A stretch of DNA of 64,000 nucleotides from Lichtheimia corymbifera B2541 (Eukaryota > Mucoromycota > Mucoromycetes > Mucorales > Lichtheimiaceae). The DNA lies in assembly GCA_000697475.1 (NCBI GenBank), contig JNEU01000742.1:1-64000 (forward strand). Direction: 5' to 3'. A program made the translations under genes and the position numbers. Below the pieces are notes generated by a model. The model ran no database searches, was not told the origin of the DNA, and saw only the letters and a program-made list of their open reading frames with translations. Shown here in pieces: positions 12,394-23,847 of this stretch (positions are counted from its first letter, which is position 1; each line of letters opens with the position of its first letter).

Positions 12394-13086
12394 ATGTCGA
12401 CATCTGCAAAGCAATTCAAGGCACTAGGCGACGATGTGTGGAAGAACAAAGTAGAAAAGATTGCAAGTATCAAGAAACAGTACCAATCGAGGAGTCTATC
12501 TAACATGACACGTTTTACAGAATGCCGAACTCTTTACGTTAACGTATGGATCACTTGTGGTGCAACTTGTCAAGGACTATGAAGACTACAGCGAAGTCAA
12601 CAAGCAGTTGGAGCTCATGTATGTGGATGGATATCAAAGGAATGATATGACGTTTGACTTATATACAAAGAAAACAGGGGTTACAATATTGGACAAAGAA
12701 TGATTGAAGACTTTTTGGCACGGTCAGGCATTGGACGATGTGTGGATTTCCGTGACACGGCCGAAGCTATCAGCAAGGTTGGATTCAAAATGTTCCTCAA
12801 TATTACTCCTACGGTGGGCAACTGGTCATCGGATAACAAGGAATTCTCGCTGGTGTTTGATGAAAACCCATTGACCGAGTTTGTTGAGTTACCCGAGGAC
12901 GCATTAGAAGGCGGTTTATGGTATTCCAATATCTACTGTGGTGTCTTACGTGGTGCATTGGAGATGGTGCAAATGCAAGTGGAAACCAACTTTGTCAGCG
13001 ATATCCTGCGAGGTGATGATACGACGGAAATACGTGTCAAATTGATCCGTTATCTTGAAGAGGAGGTTCCTGCAGGCGAAGATTAG
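12394..13086 (+). CDS. BET3: TRAPP complex subunit Bet3 (TRAPPC3)
   Basis: This is a core subunit of the TRAPP vesicle-tethering complexes, which act as Ypt1 (Rab1) exchange factors at the Golgi. Three exons (12394-12462, 12521-12618, 12678-13086) give 191 aa, normal for Bet3. Family hallmarks are [37 protein letters not shown] and the C-terminal [18 protein letters not shown]. The conserved cysteine position (GRCVDF / ARSGIGRC) lies in the palmitate-tunnel region. The first intron has a GC donor (AAGATT|GCAAGT). Only this joins VEKI to NAELF as in other Bet3 proteins. Confidence 0.96.
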
Positions 13087-13621
13087 AGAGATTGTATCCA
13101 TCCAACCCACCCCCACTTGACAATGAACAATGTATATCCTGATGGCACTTGTATAATCATATGATTGTTTCCTCCTCCCTCCACCTTCCCCACAATCCCA
13201 TGAAAATATAATTCTTTTGCTTTTCTATAAGATCAACCATCACTTCAATGTCTTGTTCGATTTATCATTTGTGAGAGGCCCCTCTTCTATTTCAGGGTCC
13301 AAATCATTTTATGAGGTCATGATGACAACTAATAAGCGACCTTTATGAGCCGTTCTGAAGCAATTTGTTGGCATCGAATTGTTGCTATATACGTTGTCTA
13401 CATATCATCATGATTATATCAATGAGAAATTCTTTTACGTGATCCAAGAAAACACGTCAACGACTAAAGGATGAACGCATGCATGAACCACGATGATCTT
13501 CATTGACGCGCTCGTCGCAACTCCGCATAATTTCCAACGATTTTGCCTGTGTTCAGTGTGTGTGTGTGTACCTTTCTCCTCCTCCCCCTCCTCCTCCTCC
13601 TCCCCCTTTTTCCCAGAGCAC

Positions 13622-13636
13622 ATATATTTATATAAC
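13622..13636 (+). promoter_or_regulatory. Probable TATA element of SET9
   Basis: A TATATTTATATAA-like run lies ~45-60 bp upstream of the SET9 start codon, following a C/T-rich tract. Confidence 0.35.
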
Positions 13637-13681
13637 TTTCCACTTGTCTTCCGACGTCAATCAAGAGCGATTCAGGCCAAG

Positions 13682-16055
13682 ATGGAATTTACCGTGCTCG
13701 CACGCTTTGACGATTTCCTCTCGGCGTCTTTACTCGATGGCCTGTTCCTGTGGTTCAAGACGATCAAAATGAACGAGGAGAGCGCTCGTCCTAGTACACC
13801 AGCTCATGCGGTTCTCAAGATCATTCGGAAGCATATTGTCGAAGAAGAGAGCATGAATAACGCTGTTCAAGAGCTATTAAAGTAAGCAAAGAGTCATAAA
13901 GACGTATGTACACTGTGGTCTAATGTGTGTGAGCTTTATTGATAATTAGGATGCGGTTTATACAAGAGTTCCTTGAAGGTGGAAAACAGAGTGAATGGAA
14001 TGACTTTATACAGCACATGAAACGGTACCTGAGCATGTAAGTGGATGCAAAAGGCTCAAGGAGGAGAGACTCATGATACACTCTCTTAGGTATATGCCGA
14101 ATGCTGGTTACGAGATCTGTGATACGCGAAGATATAGCTCTGATAGCGTACAAGCACGTATTGTGGCGACCAAGAAATGGGTGCCTGGAGACGAGATCAG
14201 GATGTGTACAGGCGGCATTGGCTATTTGAATCCAGAGGAGGACGTCATGTTGCGACAAACAGAACGCGATTTCAGTGTCATGTGGTCAACACGTAAAAAC
14301 AGCCATTGTCTTTTTCTGGGTCCCGCACGTTTCATGAATGTAAGCAAAGGATCTTTATATATATGCGCGAGCGACTAACGTTATATTTTCTTAGCATGAT
14401 TGCAATTCAAATACCAAGGTAAATAGAAGAGCTTCTACAGCGAGGGATTTGTGCTCACATAGAGGTGGATACTACAGTTTATGATTGTGAATGAGACGGC
14501 GATCACTTTCAAGGTGACCAAAGTTATTGAATGCGGGGAGGAGATCACCACGTTTTACGGTGCCCATTATTTTGGTGCGGATAATTGTGAATGCTTATGC
14601 CATACGTGTGAAAGGTAAAGGGAAAAAAAGAAGCAGGTAGATGTTGCGATCTTGGCTGACATGTTTTTTGAATAGCCGACAAGAAGGTGCATTTGCCGAA
14701 CAAACCAACAACCAGTCAACGGAAGATATGGAAGGTGGTGGAGAAGAATGCGATGTACGCCGTAGCAGTCGACGACGAAGAGGTGTTAAGTCATATGAAA
14801 GTAAGTATATTTCATTTATGAATAGTAGAATAGGATACTAATTTGGGAACATATAGAATTCTTTCGTCAAAACAGCCCTCGAAAAAGACGAGGCAGACCA
14901 CCAAAGTCATTGAAGCAAGATACGACAACCAAAGAGTCATGTCAAGCCCAGGCATCTGAGGAGGAGGATGGTGCAAGTAGAATTGAAGAACGTGATTCAT
15001 CATTACCTGAGAGCTGGTGCCGGCAATCTCCACATGATCGCATTATGCTTGATCCATTCTCATTATTATGCGATGTCAGCAGTCAGCAACCTTACGCCGA
15101 GTCGACTGACAGCAATCAGAGCAACCCAAAGAGGAAATCAACACAACGCGGTAGAAAAAAGAGAGGAGAGCAAAAGAAGAATCAATGGGCACATAAAGTA
15201 CCAGCGACTTGTCATGTTTGCGATGATAGCATGGGAGAACTGAATGATTGGTTGATACACCCAGCAACACAGTACAATGGACAATGGCCTCCTACACGGT
15301 GCTCACGCTGTGAACGACATTACATCATCTTTCAACACGAATGGCCAGTGCGGAAGATCAGAAAGAAAGGACGCAGCAAAGCTGAAGAGGATCCTCTCCA
15401 TCTTCCATCTCCTGCCAATTCAACCGTATCATCGTCATCCACCTCGTCTCAAGATCAATCACATCACTCCGAACATTATCAACTTCGAAAACGACATGCA
15501 CACAAACCGCCTTCACCTATATCGTCTTCCGATGATCAAGCACCCGATCAACCTCATGTTCGAAAACGACGGACAATCAAGTCATCATCATCACCGACGC
15601 CATTAAAGAGTGAACAACCACCACCACCACCACCCTCCTCAATACCCTTATTAAATCAACCACTACCACCAATATCATCACTACAGCAAGAACAGCAGCC
15701 CCTTGATCAGAATCAATTCCCATCATCTCCAAGTATTCATCCATGCTGCTACGATTATCAGAAAGAATACACAAAAACCCGGTTACCATTATCATCAGCG
15801 AATCATCACCAACATAGTGAATGGATCAAGCCGTATTCTTCGACACCCCCTTTACAGCCAGATTTCCATTTCTATCCGGGACAATCAATATCATCAACAT
15901 CATTGCCATCAGAGGAGCATGGAGAAGCTACACAGCATCCTTCACCTAGAATATACAACACGCCATCCATGCCCCCATATCAAGCCGAGCAGCTTCATTA
16001 CACGCTTCATCGCCAGTACCAACAACAACAACAGCCTTATCATCATTCACGGTGA
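13682..16055 (+). CDS. SET9: Histone H4-K20 methyltransferase, Suv4-20/SET9 type
   Basis: Seven exons (13682-13881, 13950-14036, 14090-14339, 14395-14418, 14478-14614, 14676-14800, 14857-16055) give 673 aa. The N-terminal helical domain ([18 protein letters not shown]) and the SET domain (about residues 100-235) show [16 protein letters not shown], the [13 protein letters not shown] strand and the post-SET zinc cysteines [10 protein letters not shown]. An AT-hook-like [11 protein letters not shown] follows. A second Cys cluster (CHVCDD... [17 protein letters not shown], about residues 430-485) matches the C-terminal conserved block of fungal SET9. The tail is P/Q/H/S low complexity. Exon 4 is only 24 nt. 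In fission yeast Set9 methylates H4K20 for Crb2-dependent damage signalling. The neighbouring downstream FANCC-like gene on the same strand is a suggestive but unproven link. Confidence 0.93.
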
Positions 16056-16441
16056 TTCGAACACACACCCTCTCTTTCGTATTTGCATTTATACATACAT
16101 TCCTCTCATTAGCATGAACATATCATTTAAAAGCGTCGTCAGGTAAATGTTGCTGTGGACGTGTTTTTCTATGCATGATGCATGATTGACCATAAATATC
16201 ATTCCAGTTTCAAGTTAGTCATTAGACACCTATTGCATGTATCTTTAAGCTAAATACTTTGTGTTGCTTTTCACTACCTTGCATATAAAGAATCTTTGTC
16301 GTCCTACAGCCATCACTTTTTGCTGAACTTATCACGTGCCCATCTCAATTTATCCGCCTGCGACCTTTTGCTTGACAACCAACCGACGCCATAACACCCA
16401 CCCCCGCTGCTTCTTCTTTCGTTGACTTATGCTTTTAATGG

Positions 16442-18784
16442 ATGGAGTGGGATCACTTCAGACAAACTCTCGGTCAAGGTCAACCCGATCGCATCAAGCT
16501 CAAACTCTTGTTGGACAAGACAGCTTTTATTATTGACTTTCTTTCGCGTCTTTTGGAGGTACAACAAACGACTGCGTACTTGATCCAACCAGCCATCGAT
16601 CGCATCGCATTCACACTCATTCACTCACTCTCACACACACATACAGCTATGCCGCCAATGCCAGACTCATGAAGAGATTGTAGCGCTGTACCCACAGGCA
16701 TTGCAGGCACTTACTTTGGCTTCGGTACCGTAGCCTATATGGGGACTATCAACTTGCTTTATAACTAACGCAGTATGTACGACTAGGATCATCCTTATCT
16801 TGCAGCACGTCCTGACATTGCACGCCTGCTCGTATCTTGTTTATTGGAATACAGCAAGTTTCAGTATGCTGAGGAAGGCAATACACTTCAACAACATGGG
16901 CTGTGAGTATTGGGGGCGTGTACGTGGTTAATGTCAAAAGCACTAACGATGATGACAAAAAAAAAAAAAGATCAATCACCTGGTGCATTGCCCGGTTACG
17001 ACGCCTTATCAACAATTCATCTACGCGAGGGGATAGCAAGGAGATGATTGAGCAGAAGGTGGCCAAGATATCACAAAAACTGGATGACGGTTTAGCATCA
17101 GGCAACTTGCAGGTAAAGCCGGGGAATAAGCGGACCTGGCATCATTTGATTGATACCTTGGATGATTAGATGGCAAGGATCCATGAACTGTTTGACATGG
17201 CCCTGTTTTTGATCCACGAGCAACCTATTATCCCACTGATCCAAAAGCTCACTGAATCCGCTATCCGGTTGCATGAAAGAAACTCAAGACGTCAACATTG
17301 GGAAGCATTAACACCTTGCTCCGACAATAATGATGATGAAGAGGATGGCCTATTCCAAAATGCTGATGACGACGACGACGATGATGATACCATGTTACTT
17401 TCTCCATCCTTCCTGAATCGGTTATGCGAGCATGATGATACGTTGTGGAATCTGTATTGCAATTGGTCTCGGGATCTCAAGTTTAGGCAAGTGGCTGGCT
17501 GGCTGGCTATGAGAACGAGGAAAAAGCTGTTTGCTTACCTTTTTGGTTGATAGGCTTTGGAAGCATCATCCAGAGATTATCCATGCTGAATTAATGCAAG
17601 TGTTACACAACTATGCAAGCCAAACGACGTATGTGGCCAATGCCGATATCGACCTTTACATGATTGACTCGGAGGTGGCGGCGGCGTTGGCGCATGAACC
17701 TGCAGTATCTCAGGCCATATTTAAAATCATGACTGAATTGTTACTGGAACATGGTGATTGGCGAATATACAGAGCATGGCGACATCTTGTTACAGCAACT
17801 GCTCATCAGGTAAGAAAAAGGTGGGGGGGTGAGAATTGAGAATTGTTTATCAAGATGAACTTGACATGTTTGAAGTTTGTACCAGCTGGTCTGGAAGAAA
17901 TCGACAAGAGTGATGATATCAAAACAACATTATCGAATTACATTTACGGTGGGTCAATCCATGAGATACGCCTTTTACGAGGACAAGCATGGTTATGGAT
18001 CCTTGTTCATCCTGAATGGGTGTTCCAATGGACTCAGGAGTTGGTGAATCAGCGTTATGACCGGGGAAGCACACATTTTTGGAATAAGGATGTAAGTACG
18101 AAATATCGGGTACGGGTGTATCAAGGGCAAGTCGTACGGGCAGGACAATAATGATTGATTCAAAATCAGGTGGAGAAGAGTACTGGAATTCTTTGTTGGC
18201 TTCTTTATCCATCAGACGACGACCGGTTAACGGATACCCTGGAAAGTTTTCGATCGTGGTTACAACATACCCTACAAGGTGAGAGAGATAATGGATTGAT
18301 GTTGTTTTTCATTTTTCTTGCTCACCCCTTTAATAAAGACGCCCACAGCAGTGCTACTCGAATGAGCGACGCGTTTTATGGTTCACTGGGAGAGATTTTT
18401 TGTGGTAATGTTATTGTGGCGCTTTGCATGACCATGTCTATACTGGTGCGCTTGCCGGCGTGGTCGAATCAAGAATATGTAAACATGGCAAGTAGCACTA
18501 TTACCCAAGGGAGGAAGATGTGTGTGTGTATGGTGCAACATGGTCTCATTGGTGAGCATTACCCATTTGTAGTTGGACTCTGCCTTATCAATCAGCAGAT
18601 CGGAGACTCCAAGGTAAACAAAGAGTGCATGTGTATGTCTTGGCCCATGCCAACTCACAGGAATATTAGGCCTTGTAAATCCGGTTACTTTCTTTTCCTC
18701 GACATGATGCCTTTGTGGAAAAAGTCATTCCCATCATCAACATTACAAGTATTAGTCGACCATGTAGATACTATTGTACAGTAG
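16442..18784 (+). CDS. FANCC: FANCC-like protein (Fanconi anaemia core complex, tentative)
   Basis: Eleven exons (16442-16558, 16647-16724, 16787-16902, 16971-17112, 17170-17486, 17554-17809, 17876-18091, 18170-18278, 18339-18487, 18573-18613, 18670-18784) give 551 aa, all helical; human FANCC is 558 aa. From remembered human FANCC I see the same order of short blocks. FLSRLLELCRQ...IVALYPQAL lies near the N-terminus. HEPAVSQAIFKIMTELLLE...ATAHQFVPAGLE parallels the human CHPAIFRVVDEMF...CFVEALE. Then come W-L-I-x-x-x-P-E-W and CWLLYPSDDD, and a C-terminal FLDMMPLWKK...LVDHVD parallel to human FLDQTLYRW...ELLKEL. An acidic insert (poly-D) lies near residues 215-230. Two introns use GC donors (17487; 18488, where GT at 18479 is an alternative). 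The last acceptor could be 18660. Family assignment is inference. Confidence 0.58.
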
Positions 18785-19626
18785 CATACACATTCATGAA
18801 TATATAATATACACATTTTACATACCATCATCATGTCACGCACATATCATTTCACCGATCTACAATGCATGGGGGCATGGACATGGAACATGGATACACA
18901 CACCAACGCCTGCGGCAATTTAGGCACAACCATTATCAACAAATATGCGTTGGAGAACACGGTTTGATACCACAGCCCCTTGATGGATAAATGGACGACG
19001 ACGGTGACGCCCTGTACATATATACAAGCATCACGAGGATTATGTTTCCCAAGGATCAAAGGCCGAACTCTTAACCACATGTTGTTGGATGATGTTCATT
19101 AGAGCTGGGAATGATGATATTTTGTGTCCCGTACCATGTTCACGGGGCCAAGGTTGGGGGAACAAAGCTGTTCATTGTTGTGTTATGCAAAGTGTAACCC
19201 TTACAGGCATATCGTTTGGGCTGGCAATGTGGGACGGCATGATTATTGCATGAGCCAATGCAGCAGCTACCACAAAATCCACTTCTCCTTGTCAATTCTC
19301 GACCGATCAAAACTTCTGAATTGCTGCTACCTTGGACGCCATAAATGTTGCCATGATGCATGGATTCAATCACAAGCATGTAGCAAACTTGTTAGCAAAT
19401 CATTCGGGCATAGATACAAGGGGTTGTTATCACAACTGTAACCACTGCTGCTGCTGCTGCTGCTGCTGCCACCACGGTGCACGGCCAATGTCAACCGATG
19501 CAGCCATAAGCAAGAGCCTTTCCATTTTGGTTTTCAAGGCGTGTGTGAGGTCTAGAAACAGTTACTCTTTTTGGGGGGTGGAGCCGGAATGGGGGACACA
19601 ATTGCTTCAGGCCAAGCTTTGCCAAG
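18785..19626. other. Intergenic, no gene recognised
   Basis: This is the 3' region of the FANCC-like gene and the upstream region of the response regulator. It contains a CTG triplet run at 19,444-19,469. Short ORFs here have no recognisable composition. Confidence 0.55.
19444..19469 (+). repeat. (CTG)n microsatellite
   Basis: About eight or nine CTG units occur in the upstream region of the response-regulator gene. Confidence 0.85.
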
Positions 19627-19634
19627 TATATAAG
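19627..19634 (+). promoter_or_regulatory. TATA box of response-regulator gene
   Basis: TATATAAG, in a GC-flanked context. Transcription would start ~25-40 bp downstream, past the ATG at 19,646. This argues that translation begins at 19,919, the next ATG, rather than at 19,646. Confidence 0.5.
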
Positions 19635-19918
19635 ACATTGTTCCCGTGCCTCTTTTTTGCACACATCTCTTTCTCTTTTTTCAATTGTTAATCCTACAAG
19701 CCGTTTTATATTACGGTACCTTTACTTGTTCTTATAACCCATCATTAAAATTGGATTGCTACGTGAGCTACACCGAACGGAGAGCCTCGACAGGCTCATC
19801 CATCTTTTATCCATCTCACCATCAACCTCGACGACCTTCACGACGCTCTACTGGTGTCACTACTATTAATACAACATCCGAACCTCAATCCATAAAACCC
19901 ACCTACGACTATATCCAA

Positions 19919-20544
19919 ATGACAGCAACTTCAATCGAGCAGCAACAAGAACATAATAATATCAATGACAATGATAATCAACAGCAACAACAACAACGGG
20001 GAATTCGAATTCTTCTTGTGGATGATAACTTTGTCAATTTGCAAGTGCTATCACGGGTACTGCGGATGCACATGGCCAACATCATTCAACACATTGAACT
20101 TGCCAAGAGCGGTATCCAAGCCTTGGAGCTACTTTGCCATCATGCTTATGATCTCGTGCTCTTGGATATTGATATGCCTGTGCTCAGCGGGCTTGATACA
20201 GCCCGTCAAATCCGAACATCAAGCGATATTCTCGCTGAGAACCGAGTCATCCCTATTGTGGCTGTAACCACCAACGATACTGCAGACTGGAAACGTTTGT
20301 TTGTGCAATGCGGGATGGTAAGTTTCACGCTACATACGACGTTCTTTTTCAGTGGTACTTATTTTGATCATGTTTTTAGAATGGATTCATCAGCAAACCG
20401 GTGGTACCCACATCACTGAAAAAGACCTTGATACAAGTACTCAATACGGGACATAGCCCTGAATCATTGGCACCCTTTGTTCCATTACCGCCATCGCCTC
20501 CTTTACCACCATCAGCAGCACAGGCCACACCTTCTGTTTTATGA
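19919..20544 (+). CDS. Stand-alone response regulator (REC domain) protein
   Basis: Exons 19919-20317 and 20380-20544 encode 187 aa. After a Q/N-rich leader (residues 1-28) a complete CheY-like receiver follows. It has the acidic pair and adjacent Asn in ILLVDDNFVN, the phospho-acceptor Asp in LVLLDIDMPVLSG, a Thr/Ser switch region in IVAVTTNDT and the invariant Lys in GFISKP (straddling the intron). No output domain is present, only a Pro-rich tail, as in small fungal stress regulators of the Srr1/Rim15-receiver type. The frame is open upstream to 19,646 (about 90 more codons), but a TATA box at 19,627 makes that ATG unlikely to be used. It presumably accepts phosphate from a hybrid histidine kinase via an HPt protein. 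Confidence 0.85.
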
Positions 20545-22047
20545 AACACAATGCTGTATTACCAACTTGCGACAATACCCTTCTTCTTCACACACCCCCA
20601 ACAACCCCATTGCATCGATATTTGTAAATATGTGTTCCTGCCATTGCTATCCTGCCCTTTTGTGTTGTATACCATTTGTATAGAATAAGTTCATAACCCC
20701 CCCATCACCATTTTAAAAATTTGCACAATATATAAAAAAAAAGTGGGAACTTCCTCTTGCCGCATCACCTTGCATGGTCACTTGATGCAACCCCACAGCG
20801 AATTTCGCGCGCGTAATCCACATACACATACATGTCGTTTTAGCTGATTGTGTGTAATCGAGGCGTTTTCTATTAAAAGTTTTTGAATGTGTTGCCATTT
20901 CAACCAGATCCCCACAAACAACAACATCCATGAGAGAGAGATATAGAAAAGCAAATTTGTTTGCTTGTATGTGTGCGGGCACAAGGGTTCACATGCTATA
21001 CCGAGGTGCATGGACCTACCGTGTCATGGGTCCATGGTCGAGATAAACTTTCTCACACACACGCACACCGACACGCAAAACGTCTGCTGCATAGTGAATC
21101 CCGCATAATGCTGATCACAGCCATACCAGCATCAACGTTGTTGGTTTATCTTTTTGGGTAGTAATGGCATATGATGTGATTGAAGCAGCAGCAGCAGCAC
21201 GGGTACACTTTTGTCATATGAAAAAACGATTGCGTAATAACTAAAAAGGATATGGTGGCAAAGTAGGAGAAGATGGGAATACACATCAGCAAGTGATGAT
21301 AATCTCAAAAAGGGAGCTGATGTGGTGGGTGTGCTTGTCCCGATGATGAACAAGTGATACTCAATGACGCCTACTTGATCACGGGAATTGATCTTTCTCA
21401 TCGATCAAAGAGAATCTCTTGCTATGTGTGGAGCAAGGCGTATGATACACCAAAGATGACGTGCAATGGTGTACATGACGCGAATGCATGAATGGTGCAA
21501 CAAAAACTTGTAGCATACATACAATCGACTTTTACTCCTCCTCTTGTCGTTACTAATTATCCCTTTACATATGTACACCAACACGCCTCCTTTTTCCTTT
21601 TATCAGCAAGCCCCTTTTCGGCTTGTATCCGAAAACCGACAATCAATCTTTTGGTTCCTGAACACAAGGTGGCTTGCATCAAGGGGGTGAGTGTTCACTG
21701 GTTTTGAGACAAGAGTTTATAAGCGCCGCCAATAATCTGCAACACTCAAATGTCATCATGCACAGCTCTCGAAACAAAGGAAATGGATGCATACACCCAC
21801 ACACAAACTTTATGTTCCAAAAGCCAAAAGACAGGGCTCCTCTCCTGTCAAATGACCTCGCAATAAACCATGTACCTTACAAGCCTGCTTGTAATGAATC
21901 AAAATAGGGGACAGCAGCAGCAGTAGGGAGAGAAGCAATATGATCTATACATTCTTTCTTCTCTCTTTGACTTGCATCAATGCATGCAAATGAACAATGA
22001 GCTGAGATGCATTTCAATTGGGTAACGATGATCAATGCTTGAATGTG
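20545..22047. other. Intergenic, no gene recognised
   Basis: This is 1.5 kb of AT-rich sequence with short simple repeats (CA/CT runs, CAG near 21,190). No ORF shows conserved motifs, and no tRNA or other RNA gene was seen. Confidence 0.55.
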
Positions 22048-22055
22048 TATATAAG
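22048..22055 (+). promoter_or_regulatory. TATA box of the secreted 3D-domain gene
   Basis: TATATAAG lies ~200 bp upstream of the start codon at 22,249. The 200-bp interval is C/A/T-rich and free of ATG in frame, compatible with a leader. Confidence 0.4.
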
Positions 22056-22248
22056 GCCTAACCTCGGGATGGCAACAGCTGTCATCCCACATCTTTCTAC
22101 AACACATACACCCACACACACACCCTTCCCATTCTTTCTCAATTCTTGTGTCAGGCACACACACGCATATTTGTGAGCAGGACTCTCTTCCATTGTATCA
22201 TCAATTACATACACGTCCCCCATTACATTCATTTCTGTTTTCATTACC

Positions 22249-23267
22249 ATGCTCAAAGTGTATATTCTTGGCCTGTTGATCATGGCATCTACTATGGTGT
22301 TGGCTGTGCCACTCCAAAAACGAGGTCTCAAGAGCTGTTACAAGCACGCCAAGCTCACACAGTAAGTATCAGATTATTTATTCATCCCAAACCGGATCAC
22401 TCATCGTCAGCCATTTACAGATATTGGATCCCTAAAGAAGGAGACACGGATATGACCAATGATGGTGATTCGATCAAACTATCAGGTCCCAAAACCAAAA
22501 AACTCAAGACCAAGAGCGGCAAGGTGATTGCCAAGGTATCCAAGGCTACGTTCAAAAAGTTCCAAATGGAAGGCACGGGTTTGCTCGAGGATGGCGACAT
22601 GGTGAATTTGGACGATGGCAAGGACGAGTTTATGAAGGTGGACCGCAAAAAGGATCCTTATGGTATTGGCTCTGACGATGATATCAAGCTTGATCCCTGG
22701 GTCAGTGTCGCTGCCAATGATCTCGATGCAGGCACCACGCTCTATATAAAGCAACTTGACGGTACCAAGCTCCCTGATGGCAAAGTCCACAATGGCTGTG
22801 TACGTGTTGACGATGAAGGATGGAGCTTTGAAGACTGCCAACTCGATTTCTTTGTGCTTCAATATTCCGCATACAAACAACTCGACAAGGCATTACCAGA
22901 AAAGGTGCATGTCGAAAAAAAGGATTGCGAAGTCAAGGATTACATTACGGGCAAGGTCCAAAAGTGGGCTGTCTTGAAAGGAAAGGCCAAAGGAGTAAGC
23001 TCTTCTTCATCTTCAGATGACGACGACGACGACAATGACGATGATGATGACGATGACAAGAAAAAGAAGCATCACCACAACAAGCACCATGACAAGAAGA
23101 AAAAGAAGCACCATCACCATGACGACGATGATGATGATGATGACCATGACAGCAAAAAGAAACATCATCACCATGACGACGACGATGATGACGATGATGA
23201 GCACGACAAGAAAAAGAAGCACCATCACCATCATGACGACGACGACGATGATGATGATGATGATTAA
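22249..23267 (+). CDS. Secreted 3D/double-psi barrel protein with Asp/Lys/His-rich tail
   Basis: Exons 22249-22361 and 22421-23267 encode 319 aa. A signal peptide (about 1-19) is followed by a Kex2-type KR at 24-25. The core (about 36-230) resembles fungal secreted '3D domain' proteins related to the MltA/RlpA barrel: LTQYWIPKEGD, MEGTGLLEDGDMVNLD, SVAANDLDAGTTLYIKQLDG, then HNGCVRVDDEGWSFEDCQLDFF, in which the aspartates (about 168-183) match the three-Asp signature. In MltA-like enzymes these act in glycan cleavage; activity here is unknown. The last ~89 residues (231-319) are a Ser run, then alternating poly-Asp, KKKKHHHH blocks, a composition expected to bind metal ions. The tail is encoded by GAC/GAT and CAC/CAT repeats and is likely length-variable. 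Confidence 0.85.
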
Positions 23268-23847
23268 ATGATCCTAGCTTATCATGTCCCATTGTGCATA
23301 TTCATTGTATCAGAAAAAAGAGTAGCAATAAAAGCATGGCAAACCTTGTTCTGATGCAAGAGTAACACAAGCATAGGATTGTGGCACCTATGGCTTTGAT
23401 AACACGTGACAAAAAGAAAGGTTGTTGTGTCTGCATGCGCGGGATAGCGGCCGAATTAACCAAGATGATATTCAAGCATATAATGCCTGCAAACATTGTA
23501 TATCAAGTTCACCAACTAGATCACGGCTACGGATAAACTACTTTTTCCTCGGTCGAATATCACACTTGGACAGGCTCGTGCTTTTTTTTAAAATGTAAAA
23601 TGAGGCGGATTTGAATGCATGTTTATTGAAAAGGATGGTCTGATTGATCATCTATCTCCAATGGGGTGGATGGCGTTGAAAGAGAAGGGGAAATAGAATG
23701 ACACATGTGTTGCCATGATCCAATGGTGTGATAGTTTTTGGTTTCAAGCCCGCCGCTGTTATAGGCCGTCAAGGATAAACAATTCTGGTGTCGCCTTTCT
23801 TCCCCGCAGTACTGACACAAACTTGTTTGGTTTTTTGCAATCGGACC

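Noticed and set aside
12463..12482. Ordinary GT donor for BET3 intron 1 at 12,480
   Set aside because: It would put [11 protein letters not shown] out of frame. Only the GC donor at 12,463 keeps the Bet3 sequence.
18614..18669. Alternative end of the FANCC-like gene: unspliced reading to 18,784, or a stop right after 18,660
   Set aside because: The unspliced reading keeps intron-like GT-rich codons (about 18,488-18,572). The early stop removes the C-terminal block that matches FANCC. The three-exon solution is phase-consistent.
23013..23292. Hydrophobic or basic ORFs overlapping the D/K/H tail
   Set aside because: Other-frame readings of the GAC/GAT/CAC/AAG repeat coding for the secreted protein's tail.
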